The notes beneath the pieces were generated by a model that worked only from the letters and a program-made list of their open reading frames with translations, made no database searches and was not told the origin of the DNA. This document shows, in pieces, positions 18,040 through 26,533 of a stretch of 64,000 bases of DNA. A program made the translations under genes and the position numbers. Every line of letters begins with the position of its first letter. Position 1 is the first letter of the stretch. Origin of the DNA: Rhodanobacter thiooxydans (GTDB taxonomy: Bacteria > Pseudomonadota > Gammaproteobacteria > Xanthomonadales > Rhodanobacteraceae); contig NZ_CP088923.1 in assembly GCF_021545845.1 (NCBI RefSeq), positions 62,001 through 126,000 on the forward strand, written 5' to 3'.

Positions 18040-18567
18040 TCAGACAGGTTTGCCGGTCCAGCTGCCGTAGCTGCCGTAGGCATAGGTCGGCGGCTTCAGC
18101 ACGTCGGCCACGATCACTGCGTTGAGCGCGGTCTCATAGGCGACGCAGCGCGCGCCTTCGCCGCTACCGATCACGCCCAGGCACCAGGCGCTGACGATCT
18201 GCCGCGGCAGCGGCGCCAGCGCCGCATGTTCGGTATCCAGCACGCCCTGCAATTGCAGTGGGTCGATGTGGCGTTCGTTGATCAGGGCCAGCAGCGCCTG
18301 CACGTCGGTCGGAAAAGTCGAATGGGCGGCGGCGAGGGCGTCGTACAGGCGTGTTGCCTGCGCGGCATCCAGCGCCTGCCGTCCGACCAGGATCGCCGAC
18401 AGCGCGGTGAACGCGCCAAGGTCGGCGCGCGGCGCCGGTTGCGCCAGCGCCCAGGGGATCAGCGAGGCGGTGTAGGCGGTGAGCAGGCCGACCAGCAGGC
18501 GCCGCCGCGCAGGATCGGTGGGGCTGCCGCACGGAGTGTCGATGCTCTCGGGCAGGTTCGTCGCCAT
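18040..18567 (-). CDS. Small (gamma) subunit of sugar/gluconate dehydrogenase with Tat-like leader
   Basis: 175 residues. The N-terminus carries ARRRLLVGLLTAYTASLIPWALAQ, a twin-arginine-type leader, as in the gamma subunit of FAD-dependent glucose dehydrogenase, which acts as a hitch-hiker chaperone that exports the flavoprotein. The rest (FTALSAILVGRQALDAAQATRLYDALA ... SAWCLGVIGSG ... ALNAVIVADVLKPPTYAYGSYGSW) matches the sorbitol/gluconate dehydrogenase small-subunit family. I chose the ATG at 18567 (MATNLPES) after GGGGAAC; an in-frame TTG 72 bases upstream is unlikely. First gene of the operon. Confidence 0.85.
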   Translation of the reverse strand: MATNLPESIDTPCGSPTDPARRRLLVGLLTAYTASLIPWALAQPAPRADLGAFTALSAILVGRQALDAAQATRLYDALAAAHSTFPTDVQALLALINERHIDPLQLQGVLDTEHAALAPLPRQIVSAWCLGVIGSGEGARCVAYETALNAVIVADVLKPPTYAYGSYGSWTGKPV

Positions 18568-19019
18568 GATGTTCCCCAGCTTGATGCCACCATCCGGCGA
18601 CTTGCCGGACACGGCAACGCTACTCTGCTGCGGGCTCAAGACGATGTGAAAAAATCCGGACCGCGAAAGCCGCGATACGTGGTTGGCGCCTCACGAAAGG
18701 TAAAGGCCTTGCCGGGCTTTCCGCAGCATCGCCGCGGCCATGCCGACCGGAAAATTTTGCGGTATCTCCATCTTGCAACGTTCACGCATGTGTGACGAGC
18801 GACGGATCAACGTCATGCCGCGCGATGGCCCACGACCGTGTCGATCCTTCCATCGATCGCGTCGAGCCGGGGGAGCATCGCCGACCGCGCGGCATGCAAC
18901 GCGGTGCCGCACGCGGAGGCCGTTGGTCGAAGACGCGTTTCATCGTGGCGTCGGCGGCGGCTTCTCCGGCGCGTACCCGACGGGTCGGCAAGTTCAACTC
19001 CGTGAGAGGGGAGAACATC
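18568..19019. other. Divergent intergenic region without a recognisable gene
   Basis: About 450 bases between the dehydrogenase operon and the DoxX gene. Open frames exist on both strands but none has family-like sequence or a good ribosome site. A GAGGGGAG ribosome site near 19003 serves the DoxX gene. Promoters for both directions are expected here; no clear operator was seen. Confidence 0.5.
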
Positions 19020-19415
19020 GTGGACAAGTTGATCAGCGTGGCGGCGCGCCTGTTGATGGCGCAGCTCTTCATCATCTCGGGCTGGCAGAAACTGACAGGC
19101 TACAGCGGCACCGAAGGTTACTTCGCCCAGATGGGCATTCCCCTGGTTGGCGTGGTGACCCCGCTGGTCATCCTCGTCGAACTGGGTGGCGGGCTAGCCC
19201 TGCTGTTCGGGTTCAAGACCCGTTGGGTGGCTGCCGTCATGGCGCTGTTCACCGTAGGCTCGGCGCTGGTCGCGCATACGCATTTGGCCGACCCCAGCCA
19301 GGCCATCAATTTCATGAAGAACCTCTCGATCGCCGGCGGCCTGCTGTGGTTCGTCAGGAACGGCGGCGGCACGGCAAGCGTCGACGCTGCGATGGACCGA
19401 CCATCGCATTCATGA
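19020..19415 (+). CDS. DoxX family membrane protein
   Basis: 131 residues with four hydrophobic helices: LISVAARLLMAQLFIISGWQKL, VGVVTPLVILVELGGGLALLFGF, TRWVAAVMALFTVGSALVAH and FMKNLSIAGGLLWFV. Both FIISGWQKLTGY and the conserved ALFTVGSALVAH...F(M)KNLSIAGG are typical of DoxX/YphA proteins, putative quinone-associated membrane subunits. I chose the GTG at 19020, which follows GAGGGGAGAACATC and gives the normal length. Its 3' part is antisense to the extended 3' end of the convergent CDF transporter gene (298 bases shared). Confidence 0.83.
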   Translation: MDKLISVAARLLMAQLFIISGWQKLTGYSGTEGYFAQMGIPLVGVVTPLVILVELGGGLALLFGFKTRWVAAVMALFTVGSALVAHTHLADPSQAINFMKNLSIAGGLLWFVRNGGGTASVDAAMDRPSHS

Positions 19416-20377
19416 CGTGCGACCGGTAGCGTCTCGCCGAAGCGTCGGCGCATGCTTTCCCGGTAGGCGTCGTCGGTCTGCGGCTTCACGAACAGGTCGA
19501 TGACCTCCGGGTAGGCCTGGCGGATCTTCCGTTCGAGGGCGAGCACCAGATCCTCGATCTCGCTGGCGCGGATGTCGTCGGCGAACTGCAGGCTGAGCGC
19601 GGCGACGATCTGGTTCGGTGCCAGTTGCACGGTGAGCAGTCCGTTGACGCATGCTATCGGGCCCTGTTCCTGCGCGATGCGCAGGATCGCCGCATGCAGC
19701 CGGCGATCGCCGCGTTCGCCGATCAGCAGGCTCTTGCTCTCGCGGGCGAGCAGGGCGGCGACGAAGGCTAGCAGCAGGCCGATCAGGATCGAGGCGATGC
19801 CGTCGGCGGCCGGCAGCGCCAGCGTGGTGGCGGCATAGGTGCCGGCCACGCCGATCGCGATGCCGACCAGCGCGGCGCTGTCCTCGAACAACACCATGAA
19901 GGACGGCGGATCCTTGCTGCGGCGGAAGGCCTCGTAGTAACCCAACGGACCCTTGGCAGCCCGGAACTGGTGCAGCGAGACCAGCCAGGAGGCGCCCTCG
20001 AACACGAAGCACAGGCCGAACACCACGTAGCTCACCAGCGGGTGGGTGATCGGCTGCGGCTGGCGGACATGGACGATGCCCTGGTAGATCGACACGCCGG
20101 CGCCCAGCGCAAACACCATCAGGGCCACGATGAAGCTCCAGAAGTACAGCTCGCGGCCGTAGCCCAGCGGGTGCTCCGGGTCGGCCTGCTGCAGCGAGCG
20201 GCGCATGCCGTGCAGCAGCAGGAGCTCGTTGCCGGTATCGACGAACGAATGGACGGCCTCGCTCAGCATCGCCGAACTGCCGGTGCCGATTGCGGCGGCG
20301 GTCTTGGTGAGCGCGACCAGCAGGTTGCCCGCCAGCGCGGCATACACGCTCAGGCGTGTGGAGGATATGGAGGCCAT
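19118..20377 (-). CDS. Cation diffusion facilitator (CDF) family transporter, with aberrant C-terminal extension
   Basis: The first about 320 residues are a normal CDF protein: SISSTRLSVYAALAGNLLVALTK, the SEAVHSFVDTGNELLLL metal-site helix, YFWSFIVALMVFALGAGVS, and a cytoplasmic domain ending EVIDLFVKPQTDDAYRESMRRRFG. CDF proteins export Zn2+, Fe2+ or other divalent cations by proton antiport. Homologues end near this point, but here the frame runs on about 95 residues through the DoxX gene on the other strand, with low-complexity text. I infer that the original stop was lost by a small deletion or rearrangement. The ATG at 20377 (MASISST) excludes a basic, Cys-rich upstream leader. Confidence 0.8.
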   Translation of the reverse strand: MASISSTRLSVYAALAGNLLVALTKTAAAIGTGSSAMLSEAVHSFVDTGNELLLLHGMRRSLQQADPEHPLGYGRELYFWSFIVALMVFALGAGVSIYQGIVHVRQPQPITHPLVSYVVFGLCFVFEGASWLVSLHQFRAAKGPLGYYEAFRRSKDPPSFMVLFEDSAALVGIAIGVAGTYAATTLALPAADGIASILIGLLLAFVAALLARESKSLLIGERGDRRLHAAILRIAQEQGPIACVNGLLTVQLAPNQIVAALSLQFADDIRASEIEDLVLALERKIRQAYPEVIDLFVKPQTDDAYRESMRRRFGETLPVARHECDGRSIAASTLAVPPPFLTNHSRPPAIERFFMKLMAWLGSAKCVCATSAEPTVNSAMTAATQRVLNPNSRASPPPSSTRMTSGVTTPTRGMPIWAK

Positions 20378-20453
20378 GAACTTCCCCGCCGTCGTCGCTG
20401 CACTGGTCCAGCGTCGTTGCCGCCGGTTCCGGCGGCAACGGTGTGCCGCCGCC

Positions 20454-21026
20454 CTAATCCTCCCTGGGCAGCACGGTGAGCACGCGCTCAATAAAGATGT
20501 GCAGTTCCTTCATGTAGTTGCTGAGGAACTCGGTGGTCGATTCGTCGCTGACCGTGCCGTCCTCGGAGATCAGCCCCGGCTTGAACTGGATGTACGCCTC
20601 CATGGTGTTCATCAGCGGCGAATTGCAGAAGCACAGCACGCCGCGCAGCTGCTGCTGGGCGACCGCGGTGCCGATCGAGCCGGGCGAGGTGCCGATCACC
20701 CCGGACGGCTTGCGCGCGAACGAGTTCTTGCCCCACGGCCGGCTGGCCCAGTCGATCGCGTTCTTCAGCCCGCCGGGAATCGAGCGGTTGTATTCCGGGG
20801 TGACGAACAGGATGGCATCGACCTCGGCAATCGCCTGCTTGAACGCGCGCGCCACCGGCGGGTAGTCGGCGTCGTAGTCGTAGCTGTACAGCGGCAGGTC
20901 GCGGATCGGGATCTCCACCAGTTGCAACGCGGGTGGTGCGAGCCGGACCAGCGCCTTGGACAGCAGGCGGTTGATGGAGCCCTTGGCGAGGCCGCCGACG
21001 ATGTAGCCGACCTTGAACGTAGTCAT
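20454..21026 (-). CDS. NADPH-dependent FMN reductase (ChrR/azoreductase-like)
   Basis: 190 residues with a flavodoxin-like fold. The phosphate-binding loop is VGGLAKGSINRLLSKAL (a GS(x)R-type loop), followed by LYSYDYDADYPPVARAFKQAIAEVDAILFVTPEYNRSIPGGLKNAIDW and ASRPWGKNSFARKPSGVIGTSPGSIG, which is the diagnostic PEYN-x-S-I/V-PG-x-LKN motif. Members reduce quinones, chromate or FMN with NADPH. The ATG at 21026 follows GAGGAAG; an upstream in-frame start adds a leader without family similarity. Confidence 0.9.
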   Translation of the reverse strand: MTTFKVGYIVGGLAKGSINRLLSKALVRLAPPALQLVEIPIRDLPLYSYDYDADYPPVARAFKQAIAEVDAILFVTPEYNRSIPGGLKNAIDWASRPWGKNSFARKPSGVIGTSPGSIGTAVAQQQLRGVLCFCNSPLMNTMEAYIQFKPGLISEDGTVSDESTTEFLSNYMKELHIFIERVLTVLPRED

Positions 21027-21098
21027 GGGAACTTCCTCGTGGGTGACGTGGGGTGGCGCCGCTGGAACCGTCGCGGCGGGTGATCTCTCAGAGCTTGT

Positions 21099-21127
21099 GA
21101 AGAAAACCACTTCCTGTGGTTTTCTTC
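21099..21127. terminator. Perfect hairpin, probable terminator upstream of the FMN reductase gene
   Basis: A 12-bp perfect stem, GAAGAAAACCAC (21099–21110) and GTGGTTTTCTTC (21116–21127), with a five-base loop. The T-rich distal arm gives terminator character in both directions. It separates the FMN reductase gene from the GH79 gene, both on the minus strand. Confidence 0.6.
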
Positions 21128-21200
21128 TATCGCGAGTCCGGTACAGGCCCGGACTCGCTCACGCGAATCAGGCACTGACGTGCCCGATCCGCGCCCGGCC

Positions 21201-21273
21201 ATCGGGCAACTGCTCCCTGCCTTGCCTCAACTCGGGCATCGGGCAACTGCTCCTGCGTTGCCTCAACTCGGGC
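21201..21273. repeat. Two tandem copies of a 37-bp unit
   Basis: A unit beginning ATCGGGCAACTGCTC and ending CCTCAACTCGGGC occurs at 21201–21237 and again at 21238–21273 with small changes. A third partial TGCCCGAT in inverse orientation is at 21181. The surrounding 21027–21335 stretch has no gene; besides the terminator it holds another hairpin (GAGTCCGG...CCGGACTC, about 21133–21157). Confidence 0.75.
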
Positions 21274-21335
21274 ATCCATGCCCTCGCCATGTCCTCGCCC
21301 TGGCCGCGCTTCGAGGTTGAAAAATCCACAACCTC

Positions 21336-22967
21336 TCAATGGCAGGCCGGGTTTGCTGCGCCCGCCATGGCGAAGAAGGTGATGGTGGCCGGCGCCAGCG
21401 CGGCGCGACCGGCCGCTTCCGCGGCGCCCTGCAGCGGCGGCAACGCGTCGCCGGCAGCCAGTGCCAGCGTGTGGCCGTTCAGCTGCACCTGGCCGTCTTC
21501 AAGTTTCGCTGCACCCAGGGTGTAGCGCCGGGCCGGCAACGGCAGCTCGATGGCGGCGGGCTGGGTGCGGCTGTTGTTGATCGCCAGCACGGTCACGCCG
21601 CCGGCGTGTCCGGGCAGGCACTGCGCGTACAGGTGCAGGCCGGGACGCGACGGGCCGGCGTCGAGCACGGTCGCGCCCATCAGCTGGTGCCACAGCAGGG
21701 CCGCCCAGTAATTGGGCCGGGGCGCGAAGGTGTTCTGGTCGAGCAGACCATATTCGCTGGATGCCAGCGTGTTGTGGAACACCACGCTGACGCCGCGCCG
21801 GGCCAGCCGCCCGAGCTGGTCGAGGTAGCGGAAGCTGTCCAGGAACGTCGCCGCCCACGGGTTGCCGCCGCAGGCCGCGTCGGCGGTCTCGGTGATCCAC
21901 ACCGGCTTGCCCGGAACGTAGCGGTCGCGCAGGCCTTTCACGTAGAAGTCGTAGCTGGAGTCAGTGCGCGCCAGCCACGCTTCGGACAGTGCGTCGGCGG
22001 CCGTGGTCTGCGCGCCGGCGCCCATCGACGCGCAGCGGATCGAGGCCGCGCCGTAGAAGTGGTACGAAAACACGTCGAACGCCGGCTTCGGCGTGGCGGC
22101 GAGCATGTCCGCGGTCCTGACCAGGCCGGCGGCCAGCCCGCCACCGCCCATGGCGGGCATCAGCACGCCCTCGCCGACCGAGCCGGGGCCGACGATCCGC
22201 ATGTCGGGCGCGGCCTTGCGCGCGAACGCGCTGAACACCGCGAAATCGCGCGCATAGTCCTGCGCGGTGTAGCCCTTCGGGGCGCCGCCGTAGACCGGCA
22301 TGTCCGGTTCGTTGAAGAACTCCGCCGCGGCGATGTGGCCGCCGGCCATCTTGGTATAGGCCACGAACTTCCGTGCCTGTTCGGACGTCCAGACACCGTT
22401 CTGGTCGCGCACGCCGGCGCCGATGGCGAAGGAGGTGACCAACCTGGCGTCCACCGCCTGCGCGAAGTCGATCACGCCCTTCCACGGGCGTCGCTCGAGC
22501 ACGCCCTGGAAACCTTGCGGCACCTCGGCTGGCGCGGGGCCATCGGCATCGTGGAAGTACACCGTATTGGCCCAGGTGCCGCTGGTGCGCATGTAGGCCG
22601 GCCCGAGCGCCCCGGCGAGTTTGCGCAGGCGCGGGTTGGACAGGTCGATCGGCGCTCGCGCCTGGAACATCGTCGGATCCTGACCCGCCACCCCGGTCGT
22701 CGCCGCGCCCGCACCCGCCTTGGCCTTCATCGCCGCGATGCTCTGCGCGGTGTATGGCTTCCAGAAGTTGCCGCCGACCACTTCGGCCATTTCCACGTTG
22801 TAGGACTGGTAGCGCGCGTCGACGGTCGCGATCGCCGGCAGCGTGGCCGGAGCCAGCCGGATCGTCGGAGCCGGCGCCGGTGTTGATGGCGCGGCCGCGC
22901 CCGTGGTTGCCGCCAGCGCGGCGAGGAAGGCAGCGCCGACGAATCCGATCAGCCTGTTCGTTGTCAT
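21336..22967 (-). CDS. Secreted glycoside hydrolase, GH79 (heparanase/beta-glucuronidase)-like
   Basis: 543 residues with a signal peptide (MTTNRLIGFVGAAFLAALAATTGAAA). The catalytic (beta/alpha)8 domain shows YMRTSGTWANTVYF, the acid/base Glu in HIAAAEFFNEPDMPVYGG, FSYHFYGA, and the nucleophile Glu in KPVWITETADAACGGNPWAATF, the AEFFNEP / TE-x-GGG arrangement of clan GH-A family 79. A C-terminal beta domain (HLYAQCLPGHAGGVTVLAINNSR...) follows, as in heparanase-like enzymes. Probable action on glucuronic-acid-containing plant or microbial glycans; linkage cannot be told. Stands alone between reductase and dps genes. Confidence 0.8.
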   Translation of the reverse strand: MTTNRLIGFVGAAFLAALAATTGAAAPSTPAPAPTIRLAPATLPAIATVDARYQSYNVEMAEVVGGNFWKPYTAQSIAAMKAKAGAGAATTGVAGQDPTMFQARAPIDLSNPRLRKLAGALGPAYMRTSGTWANTVYFHDADGPAPAEVPQGFQGVLERRPWKGVIDFAQAVDARLVTSFAIGAGVRDQNGVWTSEQARKFVAYTKMAGGHIAAAEFFNEPDMPVYGGAPKGYTAQDYARDFAVFSAFARKAAPDMRIVGPGSVGEGVLMPAMGGGGLAAGLVRTADMLAATPKPAFDVFSYHFYGAASIRCASMGAGAQTTAADALSEAWLARTDSSYDFYVKGLRDRYVPGKPVWITETADAACGGNPWAATFLDSFRYLDQLGRLARRGVSVVFHNTLASSEYGLLDQNTFAPRPNYWAALLWHQLMGATVLDAGPSRPGLHLYAQCLPGHAGGVTVLAINNSRTQPAAIELPLPARRYTLGAAKLEDGQVQLNGHTLALAAGDALPPLQGAAEAAGRAALAPATITFFAMAGAANPACH

Positions 22968-23028
22968 GTGCCGAGCCTCGTGGGTGGACGTTCCGCCAAG
23001 CCGCCGCGTGTCGCGATATGCGCGGCGG

Positions 23029-23574
23029 TCAGTGTCCGCTGGAGTCGCCGCGGCGGGTGGTCTCGAACAGGAACCAGGTGCGCCGTTCGGTCTCGTCGAT
23101 CCATTCCTCGATCAGGCTGGCGGTGGCGATGTCGCGCCGTTCCTCGCACACGCCGTGGGCCTCGCGCAGGCGCGCGGCCAGCGCCTGGTTGTCCTCGCGC
23201 AGCTCGGCCAGCATGTCGGTCGGTTCGACGTAGTCGGCGTCGTTGTCGTTGACGCGCTGCAGCCGCGCGATGTGGCCGATCGAGCGCAGCGTGCTGCCGC
23301 CGATCTTGCGGATGCGTTCGGCGATCGGGTCGGTCATCGCGAACAGCTGGTCGCCCTGCTCGTCGAGCAGCAGGTGGTAGTCGCGGAAGTTCGGCCCGCT
23401 CATGTGCCAGTGGAAGTTCTTGGTCTTCAGGTACAGCGCGAACACGTCGGCGAGGATCGCGTTCATCGCGCCGCTCACGTCGCGGGTGGCGCGGGCGTCG
23501 AGATCGCTGGGGGTAGCCAGCGGGGCGTGTTGTATGCGCTGTGCGGAGGCCTTGCTGGAGCCGGATTTCTTCAT
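23029..23574 (-). CDS. dps: Dps family DNA-protection / ferritin-like protein
   Basis: 181 residues. The ferroxidase-site motif of Dps is intact: LYLKTKNFHWHMSGPNFRDYHLLLDEQGDQLFAMTDPIAERIRKIGG (shortened: the His, Asp and Glu ligands FHWH...D...E). A Lys/Ser-rich N-terminal tail (MKKSGSSKASAQR) could bind DNA. Dps dodecamers oxidise iron with hydrogen peroxide and shield DNA in stationary phase. The long C-terminal part ends TRRGDSSGH. Neighbouring genes on the same strand (NAD(P)H-binding protein, HdeD, aldehyde dehydrogenase) suggest a stress-related run, each with its own ribosome site. Confidence 0.92.
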   Translation of the reverse strand: MKKSGSSKASAQRIQHAPLATPSDLDARATRDVSGAMNAILADVFALYLKTKNFHWHMSGPNFRDYHLLLDEQGDQLFAMTDPIAERIRKIGGSTLRSIGHIARLQRVNDNDADYVEPTDMLAELREDNQALAARLREAHGVCEERRDIATASLIEEWIDETERRTWFLFETTRRGDSSGH

Positions 23575-23609
23575 GAGGTGAGTCCTCTGGTCGGAATGCT
23601 CGGGGGTGG

Positions 23610-24221
23610 TCAGTAGCCCACCGTGAAACGTTGCCGCGAATGCTTCGGCGCTTCCAGTTCGTCGACGAGGGCGATCGCGTAGTCCTCCATCGAGATCCAG
23701 CTCTTGCCGCTGGCGGCGGTGAGCAACTGGTCGCCGCCCAGGCGGAATGTGCCGGTGCGTTCACCGGGGACGAGCTCGGCCGACGGCGACAGGAAGGTCC
23801 AGTCGAGCTCGCGCTCGCTGCGCAAGGCGTCGAGGAAGCGACGGCCGCCCTCGGCCTCGGGCCGATAGGCCGCGGGAAAGCCCGGTGCGTCGAGCAGGAT
23901 CTGACCCGGCGCCAGTTCCAGTGTGGCCGCGCCGCCGACTACCAGCAGGCGGCCGACCCCGGCCTGCTTCACCGCGGCGATCAGCGACGCGGCGTCGGTC
24001 GTGGCGAATTTCAGCGCGCTGAGCACCGCGTCGTGGCCGGCGAGCAGCGGCCCCAGTTGCGCCGGCTGGTTGGCGTCGCCGTTCCTCAGCACCAGCTGCG
24101 ACTGGCTGGCCAGCTTGCCGGTGTCGCGGGCGATGCCAGTCACCTGGTGGCCGCGCCGCAGCAGTTCCGCCAGCAGGCGCGAACCGACGCGGCCGCTGAC
24201 ACCAAGCAGGACAACATTCAT
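23610..24221 (-). CDS. NAD(P)H-binding oxidoreductase (Rrf2-linked NADH-flavin reductase-like)
   Basis: 203 residues. An atypical SDR fold with the nucleotide motif VVLLGVSGRVGSRLLAELLRRGH at the very N-terminus, a second strand VTGIARD, and AVLSALKF, VGRLLVVGGAATLEL and LDWTFLSPSAELVPGERTG further on. This is the NAD(P)-binding YwnB/YesF-type family often labelled NADH-flavin reductase. Catalytic Tyr-Lys of classical SDRs is absent, as usual for the family. No specific substrate is inferable. Confidence 0.85.
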   Translation of the reverse strand: MNVVLLGVSGRVGSRLLAELLRRGHQVTGIARDTGKLASQSQLVLRNGDANQPAQLGPLLAGHDAVLSALKFATTDAASLIAAVKQAGVGRLLVVGGAATLELAPGQILLDAPGFPAAYRPEAEGGRRFLDALRSERELDWTFLSPSAELVPGERTGTFRLGGDQLLTAASGKSWISMEDYAIALVDELEAPKHSRQRFTVGY

Positions 24222-24269
24222 GGCTCTCTCCCGTGGAGGTCGTGGTTGATCATGGTTTCCGGCAAGCGC

Positions 24270-24812
24270 TCACGTGCGGAAGTAATTTCCCAAGGCAACG
24301 CGCCAGATGCCGGTGAAGATCAGCGAGAAGCCGGTCAGCAGGCCGATGAAGGCGAGCGAGCTTTCCGGCCAGCCCAGCATGATCAGGAACGCCAGCACGA
24401 TCGACAGCAGGCCATCGAACAAGACCCAGCCCCAGCGCGGCAGCGGCCTCAGCTGGAACGCCAGGATGCTGCGCGCGACGCCGCCGAGCAGCAGGAAGCT
24501 GCCGACCAGCAGGGCCAGCGAGGCCACGCCGGCCACCGGCATGACCAGGATCGCGATGCCCAGCGCCAGGGTCAGCAGCCCGGAGCACAGCTTCCAGCCG
24601 AAACCGCGGTGGCTGCGCGTCTGGATCGCGTAGGCGATCTCGAACGCACCGCCCAGGATCAGCAGCCAGGCGAAGAACAGCGCGGTCGCCAGCGCGGCGA
24701 TCGCCGGCATCAGCAGGGCGAGCACGCCGGCGATGATCAGCAGCACGCCCCAGGCGATGATCCAGCCGCCGCCAGGAACCGCGTTGCTCTTGATGTCGCT
24801 GGTCGTAGCCAT
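24270..24812 (-). CDS. HdeD family (DUF308) membrane protein
   Basis: 180 residues with six membrane helices in three similar pairs (IIAWGVLLIIAGVLALLMPAIAALATALFF, LCSGLLTLALGIAILVMP, GWVLFDGLLSIVLAFLIMLGWP), which is the HdeD/DUF308 pattern. E. coli HdeD contributes to acid resistance at high cell density. The ATG at 24812 (MATTSDIKS) follows GGAGACATC; an upstream in-frame ATG would add 15 residues. Confidence 0.87.
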   Translation of the reverse strand: MATTSDIKSNAVPGGGWIIAWGVLLIIAGVLALLMPAIAALATALFFAWLLILGGAFEIAYAIQTRSHRGFGWKLCSGLLTLALGIAILVMPVAGVASLALLVGSFLLLGGVARSILAFQLRPLPRWGWVLFDGLLSIVLAFLIMLGWPESSLAFIGLLTGFSLIFTGIWRVALGNYFRT

Positions 24813-24863
24813 GGGCGATGTCTCCGTGACAGGCTGTGGATCGTATGGAAGGACCATACGAAA

Positions 24864-26348
24864 CTAGAACGGATAGCTGCGCGGCGTGTGCTGCACCGAA
24901 ACCCAGTGCGCCGAGGTGAGCTCGTCGATGATCCAGTCGCCGCCGAAACGACCGATGCCGGAGTTCTTCTCGCCGCCGAAGGGGGTATGCGGCTCGTCCT
25001 CCACCGAGGTGTCGTTCACATGGGTCATGCCCGCCTCGATGCCCTGGGCGAAACGTACGCCGCGCTCCAGGTCACCGCAGAACACCGCGCTGGAAAGCCC
25101 GTAATCGGTGGCGTTGGCCAGCCGCAGCGCGTCGGCCTCGTCCTTCGCGCGCACGATCGGCACGATCGGCCCGAACGATTCGTCGCGGAACAGCGAACTC
25201 TCCGGCGAGACGTGGGTGAACACGTGCGGCGGCAGCAGCTGCCCGTCCGGCTCGCCGCCCAGCACCTGGGTGGCGCCTTGCTGCTTCGCCAGCACGATCT
25301 TCTCGATCAGGCCGCGCAGCTGGTCGGCGTCGATAATGGGGCCGATCGCGGTGGCGATGTGGTCGGGGTCGCCCACCTTCAGCTTGCGCACGTGGTCCAC
25401 GAAACGCTCGACGAAGGCATCGTGCAGCTTGGCATCGACGATGATCCGGTTGATGCTCATGCAGATCTGTCCCTGGTGCAGGAAGCGGCCGAACACGGCG
25501 GCGCGCACCGCCTGTTCCACATCGGCATCGGCCAGCACCACGAACGGGCTGTTGCCACCCAGTTCCAGCGCCACGCGTTTCAGATGGGCACCACTGGAGG
25601 CGATGCGGCCGATACCCTGGCCCACCGCGGTAGAGCCGGTGAACGAGATCAGCCGCGGTTGCGGATGCGCCACGAAGTAGTCGCCGATTTCGCTACCCGC
25701 ACCCACAGTGACGCTGAGCACGCCGGCGGGCAGGCCGGCCTCCTCGAAGATCTTCGCCGCCAGCAGGCCGCCGCTGACCGGGGTGTCGCTGGCCGGCTTG
25801 ATCACCACCGCGTTGCCCAGCGCCAGCGCCGGCGCCAGCGAACGCTGGGTGAGGTGCATCGGGAAGTTCCACGGGCTGATGATGCCGACCACGCCGAGCG
25901 GGCGGCGGTAGACCCGGTTCTCCTTGCCGGGGATGTCCGAGGCCAGGATGCGGCCGGCTACACGGTACGGAAACGAGGCTGCTTCGCGGGTGATGGCGCG
26001 GGCGCTGTCCCATTCGATGTTCGCCTTCAGGCGGGTCGAGCCTGCCTCGTGGATCAGCCAGCTGATGATCTCCTCGCGCCGTTCGTCGAAGATGCGCAGC
26101 GCGTTGTGCAGCACCTGTGCGCGTTCGGCCGGTGCGGTGGCGGCCCAGCCGGGCTGCGCGTCGGCGGCGGCGCGGTAGGCGTCGTCCACATCCTGCGCGG
26201 TGGCCAGCGGAATCGTGACCAGGGTCTTGCCGGTGTAGGGGTCGATGTCGGTGTTGTGGCGGGTGGAGCGGCCGCTGCGCCAGGTGCCGGCGATCGGCTG
26301 GTGGTCGAAGCCGTCATACGGTTTCGAAGGCGACTTTGGTGTGCTCAT
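24864..26348 (-). CDS. NAD(P)-dependent aldehyde dehydrogenase
   Basis: 494 residues of the ALDH superfamily, close in pattern to aromatic-aldehyde (benzaldehyde/vanillin) dehydrogenases. Motifs: [39 protein letters not shown] (cofactor site), [13 protein letters not shown], the general-base Glu in [14 protein letters not shown], the catalytic Cys in [14 protein letters not shown], and [11 protein letters not shown]. The ATG at 26348 follows AGGAAG. The divergent neighbour encodes an extradiol-type dioxygenase, so both might act on aromatic compounds, but that is only suggested by position. Confidence 0.92.
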   Translation of the reverse strand: MSTPKSPSKPYDGFDHQPIAGTWRSGRSTRHNTDIDPYTGKTLVTIPLATAQDVDDAYRAAADAQPGWAATAPAERAQVLHNALRIFDERREEIISWLIHEAGSTRLKANIEWDSARAITREAASFPYRVAGRILASDIPGKENRVYRRPLGVVGIISPWNFPMHLTQRSLAPALALGNAVVIKPASDTPVSGGLLAAKIFEEAGLPAGVLSVTVGAGSEIGDYFVAHPQPRLISFTGSTAVGQGIGRIASSGAHLKRVALELGGNSPFVVLADADVEQAVRAAVFGRFLHQGQICMSINRIIVDAKLHDAFVERFVDHVRKLKVGDPDHIATAIGPIIDADQLRGLIEKIVLAKQQGATQVLGGEPDGQLLPPHVFTHVSPESSLFRDESFGPIVPIVRAKDEADALRLANATDYGLSSAVFCGDLERGVRFAQGIEAGMTHVNDTSVEDEPHTPFGGEKNSGIGRFGGDWIIDELTSAHWVSVQHTPRSYPF

Positions 26349-26533
26349 ATCGGCTTCCTGGCATGCATGGTGAGGCGGCAGTCGTTGAAAAACCCGGCAG
26401 TCACCGCGCGGCATCCGCGGCGCGGACAGACGTCCATCCGCGAACCGTGGCGCCCTACCGCCGATCACGCCAGACTAACGCGGCGGATGTCTGCAATACG
26501 TGGATATGAACCGGCCCTTGCGGAGTGCCCCCG

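Noticed and set aside
18792..19019. Longer N-terminus for the DoxX protein
   Set aside because: In-frame upstream codons give an Arg-rich segment unlike DoxX proteins; the GTG after GAGGGGAG fits the usual length.
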